Source: Desulfocapsa sp.
GTDB lineage: Bacteria > Desulfobacterota > Desulfobulbia > Desulfobulbales > Desulfocapsaceae
Assembly (NCBI GenBank): GCA_029942265.1
Contig: JAOZTO010000136.1
Span: 1 to 6,917, forward strand
Reading direction: 5' to 3'
DNA: 6,917 bases
Under the pieces are notes generated by a model. That model was not told the DNA's origin. It searched no databases and saw nothing but the letters and a program-made list of their open reading frames with translations. Position numbers and translations under genes: made by a program. Each line of letters begins with the position of its first letter. Positions within the stretch are counted from its first letter, which is position 1. This document shows, piece by piece, positions 1-6,858 of the stretch.

Positions 1-146
1 TGCAAATGAATGTCCAATATAATTGCTTTTTCTTGATATGTTTACGATGTCTGTATGTAAAAGAAAAGCTCGGTCTATGTGTAAACATTCGGGTTGGGGG
101 GCAAAAATAGGCTCAATCACTGAACTGTAAATGTTTGGATAGTGCC
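1..146. other. non-coding stretch with no assignable feature
   Basis: No open reading frame with coding character, no RNA gene and no clear terminator is visible. An 8-bp inverted repeat (ATGTTTAC at 38-45, GTAAACAT at 81-88) and a G-run at 95-101 are present but too weak to name. Promoter-like hexamers at 33-38 and 56-61 fit equally on both strands and are not assigned. Confidence 0.5.
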
Positions 147-294
147 CTAGGAGCTTGTCCGAGAATAGGCATTTCGTTCAAAATCGAAGAATTTTCTAAA
201 AATAAGCGCAGGCATATGTGTGATATTCCGAGCATTATTTTTTTGACAATTCTGAAGAGTTTGGGCGAGAGGCCATTCTCGGACAGCCTCCTAG
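147..294. mobile_element. MITE-like fold-back element flanked by CTAG
   Basis: A 140-bp body (151-290) is bounded by identical CTAG tetranucleotides at 147-150 and 291-294, consistent with a 4-bp target duplication. The ends are inverted repeats: 151-170 and 271-290 share GAG, TGTCCGAGAAT and further matches, with 4 mismatches in 20. The complementarity goes on past the ends, so that arms 151-207 and 232-290 pair along almost their full length with two single-base gaps, leaving a 24-nt centre. There is no coding capacity for a transposase. This is the form of a non-autonomous miniature inverted-repeat element mobilised by an insertion sequence with matching ends. The CTAG duplication would suit some IS5- or IS1182-type elements, but that parent is a guess. 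A non-mobile structured RNA is the alternative. Confidence 0.6.
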
Positions 295-295
295 G

Positions 296-356
296 TTCGT
301 TTGATCCGGTTTGTGAATTATATTTTTTAATATGTGAACAAGCCGGATCGAACGAA
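296..356. terminator. strong hairpin downstream of the operon, possible terminator
   Basis: Arms 296-314 and 338-356 pair over 19 positions with 17 Watson-Crick matches around the core GATCCGG/CCGGATC; the 23-nt AT-rich loop can form a further ATATT/AATAT pair set (320-324 with 329-333). It starts 27 nt beyond the stop of the MBL gene, where an operon terminator is expected. No U-run follows on either strand, so it is not a textbook intrinsic terminator; it could instead block 3' exonucleases. The two imperfect positions are G-U wobbles in plus-strand RNA but A-C mismatches in minus-strand RNA, so the fold is better in a rightward transcript. Confidence 0.4.
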
Positions 357-383
357 AATGGGGTGCTAGCCGAATATTTACCA

Positions 384-1238
384 TTATTCTGCGGCTGGCC
401 AGGTGTGTGTGATACCGTTGTGTTCATCAAGTTTACAGGCTTTAATATCAGGATCGTGATAGAATGTAAACCAGCTGTTGTTCCTTGAATACTGTTTGAA
501 ATACTCTTCCTTGCGATCTATGACTTCCAACGGGAAATTGTCATAAGCCATAATCCAGAGTGGATTGTTGTGGGCATGAGTGGGGAAAAGATCACCTAAA
601 TGTACTGCTGTTTCTCCCTGTGAGTTAATCTCTATCAGTTGATGTCCCCGAGTATGACCACCAGTGTGGCGTAGTCTGATTCCAGATACTACTTCAATGT
701 CACCAACAACAATTTTAAGTATTCCCTGCTGCTTTAATAGATTGAAATTCTCAGGCCAATAGGTCGATTGTGCCCGGCGACATGGCTGTTCAACATCTTC
801 CCACTCCTTTTGCTGTACATAGTGGGTAGCGTTTGGAAAAGTGAGTTGCTCATTGCCTTCGAGATCATGCATCACTATCCCCCCTGCATGGTCAAAGTCG
901 CAATGGGTGAGGAGGACAAAATCAATATCCTGCTGTGTTAATCCAAGCTGTGCCAGATCATCAATAAGTGACCAGGGAGTGCTTACCTGGAAGATTTTAA
1001 GTTGTTTTGCTGTGAGCTTATTGCCAAGACCTGTATCAATAATAATGTTTTTCTCAGGTGTTCTGACAAGCAGGACATCATTGCAAAATGCTAGTCTGTT
1101 TGCAGCATCAGCCACACATCGTCTTTCCCAGAGTACTTTTGGAACAGCACCGAACATGGTACCACCATCAAGCTTGAAATTCCCGCCGTTCAGCCAGAAA
1201 ATTTTGAAATCACCGATAGATAATGAAGGGATTGTCAT
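384..1238 (-). CDS. MBL-fold metallo-hydrolase of unknown substrate
   Basis: A metallo-beta-lactamase-fold protein of 284 residues, no signal peptide, probably cytoplasmic. Fold markers in order: NIIIDTGLG (64-72), the metal motif THCDFDHAGG (111-120), TGGHTRGHQ (192-200), HLGDLFPT (213-220) and FTFYHDP (257-263). Likely ligands are His112, Asp116, His117, His199, Asp216 and His261. The canonical H-x-H-x-D-H motif reads H-C-D-F-D-H here, so the second histidine is Asp114; this may alter metal preference. Overall layout resembles the lactonase/glyoxalase II-like hydrolases, so a thioester or lactone substrate is possible, but the substrate cannot be read from sequence. ATG 1238 overlaps the mmdB TGA by one base (TGATG), with GGGA 7 nt upstream, so it is translated with the pump subunit. 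That linkage suggests a role in acyl-CoA handling or in clearing a side product; this is inference. It is the last gene of the cluster. Confidence 0.88.
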   Translation of the reverse strand: MTIPSLSIGDFKIFWLNGGNFKLDGGTMFGAVPKVLWERRCVADAANRLAFCNDVLLVRTPEKNIIIDTGLGNKLTAKQLKIFQVSTPWSLIDDLAQLGLTQQDIDFVLLTHCDFDHAGGIVMHDLEGNEQLTFPNATHYVQQKEWEDVEQPCRRAQSTYWPENFNLLKQQGILKIVVGDIEVVSGIRLRHTGGHTRGHQLIEINSQGETAVHLGDLFPTHAHNNPLWIMAYDNFPLEVIDRKEEYFKQYSRNNSWFTFYHDPDIKACKLDEHNGITHTWPAAE

Positions 1239-2365
1239 CAGAATTTCCCAAGTGCCGACCAGAGCACACCAGCGGCAATGGCTGATCCTATAACACCGGC
1301 AACGTTTGGTGCCATGGCGTGCATTAGGAGAAAATTACTTGGATCTTCTTTGAGGCCCACTACATGAACAACCCGTGCCGAATCAGGAACAGCGGATACG
1401 CCAGCTGCGCCAAGAAGAGGATTGATTTTTTCCTTTAAAAAAAGATTCATAAATTTTGCAAAGAGTATTCCGCCCATGGTGGCAACAACAAACGACCCGG
1501 CACCGAGCACAAAAATCAGGATAGACTGACTGGTCAGGAACGTTTGCGCCTGAGTCGATGCACCAACTGAAAAACCTAGGAGGATGGTAACAATATCAAT
1601 TAAAGAGTTTCGCGCTGTATTGGCAAGCCGCTCTGTGACCATGGATTCCTTGAGTAAATTTCCGAAGAAAAGCATACCAAGGAGTGTCATGGAACCTGGT
1701 GCAATAAGTGCGCAGATAAGAAAAGCAACAATTGGGAAGATTATTTTTTCTTTCTTGGACACATGGCGAGGAGCTTTCATGTGAATAACACGTTCTTTCT
1801 TAGTGGTTAAGAGATACATGATCGGCGGTTGAATAACCGGAACGAGTGCCATATACGAGTATGCCGCAATGGCAATGGGACCTAAGAGCTCAGGTGCCAG
1901 CATGGAGGAAAGAAAGATGGCGGTGGGGCCGTCTGCTCCGCCAATGATGCCGATTGCTCCAGATTGCTCAGGAGTAAAGCCTAAATAGAGCGACCCTATA
2001 AATGTGAGAAATACGCCAATTTGAGCAGCAGCACCAAGCAGTATCAGTTTGGGGTTGGAGAGCATGGTAGAAAAATCTGTCATGGCTCCTATTCCAAGGA
2101 AAATCAGGGGTGGATAAATTCCTTTCATTACCCCAAGATAGATATAGGAAAAAACAGATCCTTCTGCATATACCGAGAGCGGCATCCCTTCAATGGGGGG
2201 GATGTTTCCTACAATTATACCAAAACCAATGGGAACCAGCAGAAGTGGCTCGTAATCTTTTGTTATGGCAAGGTAAATAAAAATGATACCAATGACCATC
2301 ATGACCATATTGATCCATTCAATATGGGCAATACCGGAGTTGTTGTAGAAGCTTAAGAGGTTCAC
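1238..2365 (-). CDS. mmdB: methylmalonyl-CoA decarboxylase beta subunit (sodium ion pump)
   Basis: Integral membrane subunit that decarboxylates carboxybiotin and couples this to Na+ export. The 375 residues are highly hydrophobic with many membrane segments and fit the short MmdB form (about 373 residues) rather than the longer OadB (about 433). Residues known from Klebsiella OadB to matter for Na+ and catalysis are all present at a constant offset of 58: Asp145 in GGADGPT (D203), Tyr171 (Y229), Asn315 and Gly319 in INPLLGAAG (N373, G377), Ser324 in GVSAVP (S382) and Arg331 (R389). The start codon is GTG at 2365, preceded by AGGAG at 6-nt spacing; the mmdC stop TAG lies inside that Shine-Dalgarno. 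Oxaloacetate or glutaconyl-CoA decarboxylase beta subunits are the alternatives on sequence alone; the neighbouring mutase and epimerase decide for methylmalonyl-CoA. The stop overlaps the next start as TGATG. Confidence 0.95.
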   Translation of the reverse strand: MNLLSFYNNSGIAHIEWINMVMMVIGIIFIYLAITKDYEPLLLVPIGFGIIVGNIPPIEGMPLSVYAEGSVFSYIYLGVMKGIYPPLIFLGIGAMTDFSTMLSNPKLILLGAAAQIGVFLTFIGSLYLGFTPEQSGAIGIIGGADGPTAIFLSSMLAPELLGPIAIAAYSYMALVPVIQPPIMYLLTTKKERVIHMKAPRHVSKKEKIIFPIVAFLICALIAPGSMTLLGMLFFGNLLKESMVTERLANTARNSLIDIVTILLGFSVGASTQAQTFLTSQSILIFVLGAGSFVVATMGGILFAKFMNLFLKEKINPLLGAAGVSAVPDSARVVHVVGLKEDPSNFLLMHAMAPNVAGVIGSAIAAGVLWSALGKF

Positions 2366-2371
2366 AGTGTG

Positions 2372-2376
2372 CTCCT
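2372..2376 (-). promoter_or_regulatory. Shine-Dalgarno of mmdB overlapping the mmdC stop
   Basis: AGGAG on the minus strand lies 6 nt before the GTG start of mmdB. The TAG stop of mmdC (2377-2375) is part of the same TAGGAG string, so ribosomes finishing mmdC stop on the mmdB ribosome binding site. This supports the GTG start and suggests coupled synthesis of carrier and pump. Confidence 0.75.
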
Positions 2377-2815
2377 ATGTCAGTACAATCAGGGGCTGTC
2401 CCTGATTGACCACATCGCCTTCAGAGACGAGGATTTCACTTACTGTTCCGTCTGTGGTAGCAGTTATACTGTTTTCCAGTTTCATGGCTTCAAGCACTAA
2501 CAGTTTTTGTCCGGTACGTACCTGCTCTCCAAGAGTTACGGTTATACTAATGATTTGTCCTGGAATGGGGGTGACGATTGATCCGGCATTTTTGCGGGGA
2601 ACCGTTGATGGTGCTTTGGGTATTGCAGGAGAAGGATGAGAGGCTGATATTGGTGCATTGGGCTTGGGATCAACAGCTGCACTGAGGTTTGCAATGGTAT
2701 CAATGTTGACAATATGCTGTTTTCCATTCACTTCAGCAAGTACTGCGTCATCGGTAACATCCTTAATAACAACAGTGTATTTATTGTTGTTGATTTTTAA
2801 TTTATATTCTTTCAT
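2375..2815 (-). CDS. mmdC: methylmalonyl-CoA decarboxylase gamma subunit (biotin carrier protein)
   Basis: Biotin carrier that shuttles carboxyl groups from MmdA to the membrane subunit MmdB. The 146 residues divide into an N-terminal part (1-45), a flexible Pro/Ala/Ser-rich linker (about 46-76, motifs such as PKPNAP and PSPAIPKAP), and a C-terminal biotinyl domain (about 80-146). The biotinylated lysine is Lys112 in EAMKLE, 34 residues from the C-terminus as is usual. TPIPGQI at 82-88 is the usual opening of the domain. The reading frame extends back to an ATG at 2881, but ATG 2815 is chosen: it begins MKEYKLKINN, a typical start for these carriers, has TGGAA 6 nt upstream, and makes an ATGA overlap with mmdD, whereas the extra 22 codons would lie wholly within mmdD. 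It needs a biotin ligase, which is not in the window. Confidence 0.93.
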   Translation of the reverse strand: MKEYKLKINNNKYTVVIKDVTDDAVLAEVNGKQHIVNIDTIANLSAAVDPKPNAPISASHPSPAIPKAPSTVPRKNAGSIVTPIPGQIISITVTLGEQVRTGQKLLVLEAMKLENSITATTDGTVSEILVSEGDVVNQGQPLIVLT

Positions 2816-3189
2816 TGGTGGTTCCAGTTGTTTGTTTGCTTTTTGTTGTTCAGGCTTTGTATACGTCCTGAAACCAGCCATGGAGATTCCATATCACCAT
2901 GGCTTTTCCAGGTGATACGTTCCTCGCCATCTGGAAAATTGTTGCGCAGATGCAGGGCAGTGGCAATGGCTAAAAGAATTTCTTCCTCACTGTCATTGTG
3001 GGTATCTGTATCAGTTTGAATAACAGGTGGTTTTTTTGCGATGGCTTTTAGAAGTTTTGGAAGCAGAGTTATATAGATGGCAATAATCAGCAATCCACAA
3101 AAAACCAGTCCCATTCCCATGAGAGAAAACTCCACAGCGGCAAGTCCTAGTTGGTTGAGATTGTGAAGACCTATGTTTGAAAAAGTCAT
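2812..3189 (-). CDS. mmdD: methylmalonyl-CoA decarboxylase delta subunit (OadG-like membrane anchor)
   Basis: Small membrane subunit thought to hold the carboxyltransferase and the sodium-pump subunit together. The 125 residues have one hydrophobic helix (about 19-44, rich in Leu, Ile, Met and Gly) followed by a basic LPKLLKAIAKK stop-transfer stretch, a polar linker (54-67), the conserved-looking EEEILLAIATALHL block (68-81) and SPWLVSGR (102-109). This is the layout of the oxaloacetate decarboxylase gamma / MmdD family. Sequence in this family is weakly conserved, so position between mmdA and the biotin carrier carries much of the call. The gene starts 42 bp after mmdA in an AT-rich gap and lacks a good Shine-Dalgarno before ATG 3189, which may limit its translation. 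Its TGA overlaps the mmdC ATG as ATGA. Confidence 0.87.
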   Translation of the reverse strand: MTFSNIGLHNLNQLGLAAVEFSLMGMGLVFCGLLIIAIYITLLPKLLKAIAKKPPVIQTDTDTHNDSEEEILLAIATALHLRNNFPDGEERITWKSHGDMESPWLVSGRIQSLNNKKQTNNWNHQ

Positions 3190-3231
3190 ATGTTCGCTGT
3201 AAGTATTTATTTTAGATGTTATATTTTGTAA

Positions 3232-4776
3232 TTAGAGAGGAATGTTTCCATGCTTTTTCATCGGATTACTATCCTGTTTATTTTGCAGCATACCAAGTGC
3301 TTTGATAATACGAAAACGGGTGCGAGCAGGTTCGATAATATCATCAACATAACCACGTCTTGCAGCCACATACGGATTGGCTACCGCCTCCTGGTATTCA
3401 GCCTCTTTTGCAGCAAGAAAGGCAGCTGGGTCATCAGTTTTCCGAGCTTCCCGTCCATATAATACTTCCACGGCTCCTTTTGCGCCCATAACAGCAATTT
3501 CAGCACAGGGCCAAGCGTAGTTGATGTCACCCCGGAGATGCTTGGATGACATAACACAGTAAGCACCGCCATAGGCTTTACGTGTGATTACGGTAATTTT
3601 GGGGACGGTGGCCTCTGCGTAAGCATAGAGAATCTTGGCTCCATTGCGAATAGCACCACCATATTCCTGAGCAGTTCCAGGTAAAAATCCAGGAACATCA
3701 ACAAAGGTGACAACAGGGATATTAAAGCAGTCACAAAAGCGAACAAAACGAGCACCTTTAATTGAGGAATCGATGTCAAGAACGCCTGAGAGATGGGATG
3801 GTTGATTGGCAACAATGCCTACAACTTTTCCGTTATATCTGGAAAATCCAATGATAAGGTTGGGGGCAAATTCTTTTTTAATTTCAAAGAAAACACGGTC
3901 ATCTACGGTGGAAAGAATAACTTCTTTCATATCGTAAGGAGTGCTTGCACTATCAGGGATGATGTCGTTCAGTTCTTCGGAGCGCCGTTCGGATGGGTCT
4001 TGAGTTTCAATTGAAGGAGGTGTTTCCACATTGTTTTGGGGCAGGTACGATAAAAGTTGTTTTATGTATGCTATACAATCCAAGCCAGATTCTGCGGCAT
4101 AATCTGACACACCAGAACGTGAGGAATGCATATCTGCCCCACCAAGCTCTTCAATAGTCACATCTTCATGGGTTACAGATTTAACTACCTTGGGGCCAGT
4201 AAGAAACATGTAGGAATTGTTTTTTACCATGGCAACAAAATCTGTCAGTGCTGGTGAATACACAGCACCACCTGCACATGGTCCAAAAATAGCTGAAATT
4301 TGAGGGATTACACCAGAAGCCATAACATTTCGAAGGAAAATATCCGAATATCCCGCCAGGCTTTCGATGCCCTCCTGAATGCGAGCACCACCAGAGTCAT
4401 TAAGCCCAATAACTGGAGCACCGTTTTTAATTGCAAGATCCATGATTTTACAAATTTTTTCGGCAAATGTTTCAGAAAGAGAACCACCAAGGACAGTTGG
4501 ATCTTGTGCATAAACATAGACAAGTCTACCGTCAATAGTTCCATAGCCGGTTACTACACCATCTCCTGGGAATATCTTTTTTTCCATTCCAAAGGCATGA
4601 CAACGATGGGTTTTAAACATATCAAACTCTTCAAAAGAGCCTGGGTCAAGAAGGGATTCTATACGTTCTCTTGCTGTCATTCTTCCTTTGGCGTGGAGTG
4701 CATCTATTCGTTCCTGGCCACCGCCGAGGTGTGCCTCAGCACGAAGTTTCATCAAGTTATCAAGGTGGTCTGTCAT
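3232..4776 (-). CDS. mmdA: methylmalonyl-CoA decarboxylase alpha subunit (carboxyltransferase)
   Basis: Cytoplasmic carboxyltransferase subunit that moves the carboxyl group of (S)-methylmalonyl-CoA onto biotin of the carrier subunit, releasing propionyl-CoA. The 514 residues have the two crotonase-like domains of the acyl-CoA carboxyltransferase family at full length (about 510). Seen: [17 protein letters not shown] (34-50), [11 protein letters not shown] (126-136), first oxyanion-hole motif [12 protein letters not shown] (165-176), [16 protein letters not shown] (359-374), second oxyanion motif RKAYGGAY (399-406) and the family tail KKHGNIPL. The start is taken at ATG 4776, not the upstream ATG at 4794, because GGAG lies 7 nt before it, MTDHLDNL matches the usual N-terminus, and it forms an ATGA overlap with the epimerase stop. 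PccB of propionyl-CoA carboxylase is the nearest alternative; the following mmdD-C-B genes and lack of a biotin carboxylase in the window favour the decarboxylase. Cys407 sits where PccB-type enzymes often have Asp. Confidence 0.93.
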   Translation of the reverse strand: MTDHLDNLMKLRAEAHLGGGQERIDALHAKGRMTARERIESLLDPGSFEEFDMFKTHRCHAFGMEKKIFPGDGVVTGYGTIDGRLVYVYAQDPTVLGGSLSETFAEKICKIMDLAIKNGAPVIGLNDSGGARIQEGIESLAGYSDIFLRNVMASGVIPQISAIFGPCAGGAVYSPALTDFVAMVKNNSYMFLTGPKVVKSVTHEDVTIEELGGADMHSSRSGVSDYAAESGLDCIAYIKQLLSYLPQNNVETPPSIETQDPSERRSEELNDIIPDSASTPYDMKEVILSTVDDRVFFEIKKEFAPNLIIGFSRYNGKVVGIVANQPSHLSGVLDIDSSIKGARFVRFCDCFNIPVVTFVDVPGFLPGTAQEYGGAIRNGAKILYAYAEATVPKITVITRKAYGGAYCVMSSKHLRGDINYAWPCAEIAVMGAKGAVEVLYGREARKTDDPAAFLAAKEAEYQEAVANPYVAARRGYVDDIIEPARTRFRIIKALGMLQNKQDSNPMKKHGNIPL

Positions 4777-5180
4777 TGTTGTTCTCCACTGCAAAATTCT
4801 GTGAGAAGCCCATGGCTGGATTTGGGGTGGAGAAAAGCCACCTGTTTGTTACCGGCACCAGTAAATGGCGTTTCGTGGATCAGTTTGCAACCCTGTTCTT
4901 TTGCTTGAGCCAGTTGTGCATCAATATCTGTGCTGCGATAAGCAACATGGTGCAGACCTTCACCCTTTGCAGCAAGGAATTTGGCAATGGGACTGTCGTC
5001 TGCAGTGGGTTCGAGTAGTTCAATATGAGTCTCCCCGAGTACGAAAAAAGCAGTACGTACTTTTTGAGAGGCTACTTCTTCCTCTTTTTCACATGTCAGG
5101 CCGAGCACGTTTTCATAAAAATGTCGTGCATCAGCGATGGAGTGAACGGCAATTCCTAAATGGTCAATTTTTTTTAGCAT
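4773..5180 (-). CDS. mce: methylmalonyl-CoA epimerase
   Basis: Small cytoplasmic enzyme of the vicinal-oxygen-chelate fold (glyoxalase family) that interconverts (R)- and (S)-methylmalonyl-CoA, linking the mutase product to the S-specific decarboxylase encoded next. The 135 residues are the normal family length and form two VOC half-repeats. Expected metal ligands and signature blocks are visible: IDHLGIAV near the N-terminus (His7), HIELLEP (Glu54), [10 protein letters not shown] (His78) and the C-terminal GLLTEF (Glu128). The start ATG at 5180 follows the mutase TAA by 16 bp and has only a poor Shine-Dalgarno (GGGTAG region). Its TGA overlaps the mmdA ATG as ATGA, so translation of mmdA is probably coupled to it. 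The identification is supported both by motif and by the genes on either side. Confidence 0.95.
   Translation of the reverse strand: MLKKIDHLGIAVHSIADARHFYENVLGLTCEKEEEVASQKVRTAFFVLGETHIELLEPTADDSPIAKFLAAKGEGLHHVAYRSTDIDAQLAQAKEQGCKLIHETPFTGAGNKQVAFLHPKSSHGLLTEFCSGEQQ
4784..4787 (-). promoter_or_regulatory. Shine-Dalgarno of mmdA, decides the start
   Basis: GGAG on the minus strand lies 7 nt before ATG 4776, inside the last codons of the epimerase gene. It supports the internal start over the upstream in-frame ATG at 4794 and allows ribosomes to reinitiate at the ATGA overlap. Confidence 0.75.
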
Positions 5181-5196
5181 TTGTATCTACCCAGTA

Positions 5197-6858
5197 TTAA
5201 TCCCGATATTCTCCAAAAACTCCACGCAGAACATTGCAGATTTCACCAAGACTTGCATAGGATCGAACTGCATCGATAATTGGTTCCATCAGGTTTTCTT
5301 CAGATTCAGCAGCTTGTAGTAAAGCGCTGAGTTTTGTCTGTACTTCGTCATTATTTCGTTGCGCCCGAACTGACTGCAACGAATTGACCTGTGCTGTTTC
5401 TACTGCTGGGTCAACCCGGAGTAGTTCAGACTTTTCTTCATGGTCAATCTGGAATGAATTCACACCAACAATAACACGGTCACCGGATTCGATTTCCTTT
5501 TGAAAATCATATGCGGCTTGTTCGATTTGTCGTTTAATAAAGCCATCTTCAATGCAGGCAACCACTCCACCGGAGTCTTCAACTTTAGAAATAAGCTCTT
5601 CCGCTGCAAGTTCAATAGAGTCGGTAAGTTGCTCAATATAATAGGATCCGGCCAAAGGATCAACAGTGTCTGCAATACCTGATTCATGGGCAATGATCTG
5701 CTGAGTACGGAGTGCGGTACGAACAGAGCTTTCAGTTGGCAGAGATAATGCTTCATCCCGTGAGTTTGTATGAAGGCTTTGGGTGCCGCCTAAAACTGCA
5801 GCTAAAGCCTGAATGGTAACACGGACAATATTATTGTCGATCTGAGTGGCGGCAAGGCTACTGCCAGCAGTTTGAGCATGAAAGCGCATCATCATGGACG
5901 CTGGTTTTTTAGCCTCAAAGCGATTTTTCATGATACGAGCCCAGATCCTTCGTGCGGCTCTGAATTTAGCAATTTCTTCAAGGAGATTAGACGATGCATT
6001 AAAGAAGAACGCCAGACGTTTTGCAAAATGATCAATTTCAAGCCCTGCATCAAGTGCTGTCTGCACATAGGTAATGCCGTTTGCCAGGGTAAAGGCTACT
6101 TCCTGAGCAGCAGTTGATCCGGCTTCTCTAATATGATAACCGGAAATGGAAATGGTGTTAAAGAGTGGCATATTAGAACTGCACCACTGGAAAATGTTAG
6201 TAATCAGTCCAAGGGATGGTTTTGGGGGGAATATATATGTTCCCCTTGCAACATATTCCTTTAACACATCATTTTGAATAGTCCCTCGGAGTTTATCTGC
6301 CGGAACTCCCTGCTTTTCTGCAACCACAATATACATGGCCAGAAGCACAATGGCAGGTGAATTGATGGTCATTGATGTGGAAATTTTGTCCAGTGGAATA
6401 TCGGTAAAGAGTGCTTCCATATCAGCTAGTGTATCGATGGCAACACCAACTTTTCCAACTTCACCAAGGGACATGGCATCATCAGAGTCATAGCCAATCT
6501 GCGTGGGGAGGTCGAAGGCAATGGACAAACCTGTGGTTCCCTGATCGAGTAAGTAGCGATAGCGTTTGTTGGATTCTGCTGCTGTGGAAAATCCTGCATA
6601 TTGACGCATTGTCCAAAATCGTGCCCGGTACATTGTTGGCTGAACACCTCTTGTATAAGGGTATTTACCGGGGAATCCCAGGTATTCAAGATAGTCTTCA
6701 TTAATGGTGTCTGGAAGTGCAAGCCGTGGAACTTCAGCTCCGCCATGCAGAATGAATGGTTCGTTACGTTCTGGGAAACGACTCAGACTTGCAGCGAGTT
6801 CATTGTTCTGCCAGTTTGTCAGTATTGTATGTGTGCTCATGGGAGTGTTTTCCGTCAT
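5197..6858 (-). CDS. mcmA: methylmalonyl-CoA mutase, large (TIM-barrel) subunit
   Basis: Cytoplasmic adenosylcobalamin-dependent mutase that interconverts succinyl-CoA and (R)-methylmalonyl-CoA. The 553 residues cover only the substrate-binding barrel and linker; the protein ends at the GEYRD tail where longer mutases (about 700 residues) continue into the B12-binding domain, so the cobalamin subunit must be a separate protein. Seen: [21 protein letters not shown] (residues 70-90, split here only for naming), [12 protein letters not shown] (115-126), SISGYH (237-242), HAQTAG (327-332) and QSLHTNS (360-366). Compared with the Propionibacterium enzyme as I recall it, Tyr87, Arg205 and His242 match Tyr89, Arg207 and His244 at a constant offset of two. 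Tyr and Arg at these places mark methylmalonyl-CoA mutase; isobutyryl-CoA mutases carry Phe and Gln. The first ATG (6858) is used because a weak GGA lies 7 nt upstream; an in-frame ATG at 6840 would remove six residues. It is the first complete gene of the cluster, 16 bp before the epimerase. Confidence 0.95.
   Translation of the reverse strand: MTENTPMSTHTILTNWQNNELAASLSRFPERNEPFILHGGAEVPRLALPDTINEDYLEYLGFPGKYPYTRGVQPTMYRARFWTMRQYAGFSTAAESNKRYRYLLDQGTTGLSIAFDLPTQIGYDSDDAMSLGEVGKVGVAIDTLADMEALFTDIPLDKISTSMTINSPAIVLLAMYIVVAEKQGVPADKLRGTIQNDVLKEYVARGTYIFPPKPSLGLITNIFQWCSSNMPLFNTISISGYHIREAGSTAAQEVAFTLANGITYVQTALDAGLEIDHFAKRLAFFFNASSNLLEEIAKFRAARRIWARIMKNRFEAKKPASMMMRFHAQTAGSSLAATQIDNNIVRVTIQALAAVLGGTQSLHTNSRDEALSLPTESSVRTALRTQQIIAHESGIADTVDPLAGSYYIEQLTDSIELAAEELISKVEDSGGVVACIEDGFIKRQIEQAAYDFQKEIESGDRVIVGVNSFQIDHEEKSELLRVDPAVETAQVNSLQSVRAQRNNDEVQTKLSALLQAAESEENLMEPIIDAVRSYASLGEICNVLRGVFGEYRD

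Noticed and set aside
33..61. Promoter-like hexamers with 17-bp spacing
   Set aside because: TTGATA/TGTAAA on the plus strand and TTTACA/TATCAA on the minus strand are the same bases and score about equally; with no gene visible on either side, neither can be supported.
113..430. Leftward open frame of 105 codons overlapping the MBL 3' end
   Set aside because: It is in a different frame from the MBL gene, crosses the hairpin and the fold-back element, and has no recognisable content.
135..488. Rightward open frame of 117 codons in the left border region
   Set aside because: It runs through the fold-back element, the hairpin and the 3' end of the MBL gene on the opposite strand; no motif or ribosome binding site supports it.
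2816..2881. N-terminal extension of the biotin carrier to ATG 2881
   Set aside because: The extra 22 codons lie entirely inside mmdD and the ATG at 2815 has better start evidence (ATGA overlap, nearby TGGAA, family-like N-terminus).
4777..4794. Six-residue N-terminal extension of mmdA to ATG 4794
   Set aside because: The Shine-Dalgarno GGAG and the ATGA overlap both point to ATG 4776.
4300..4908. Rightward open frame of about 200 codons
   Set aside because: It lies opposite mmdA and the epimerase, both clearly coding by motif; its translation shows no family pattern and is rich in Cys, Ser and Phe, as expected of an antisense shadow.
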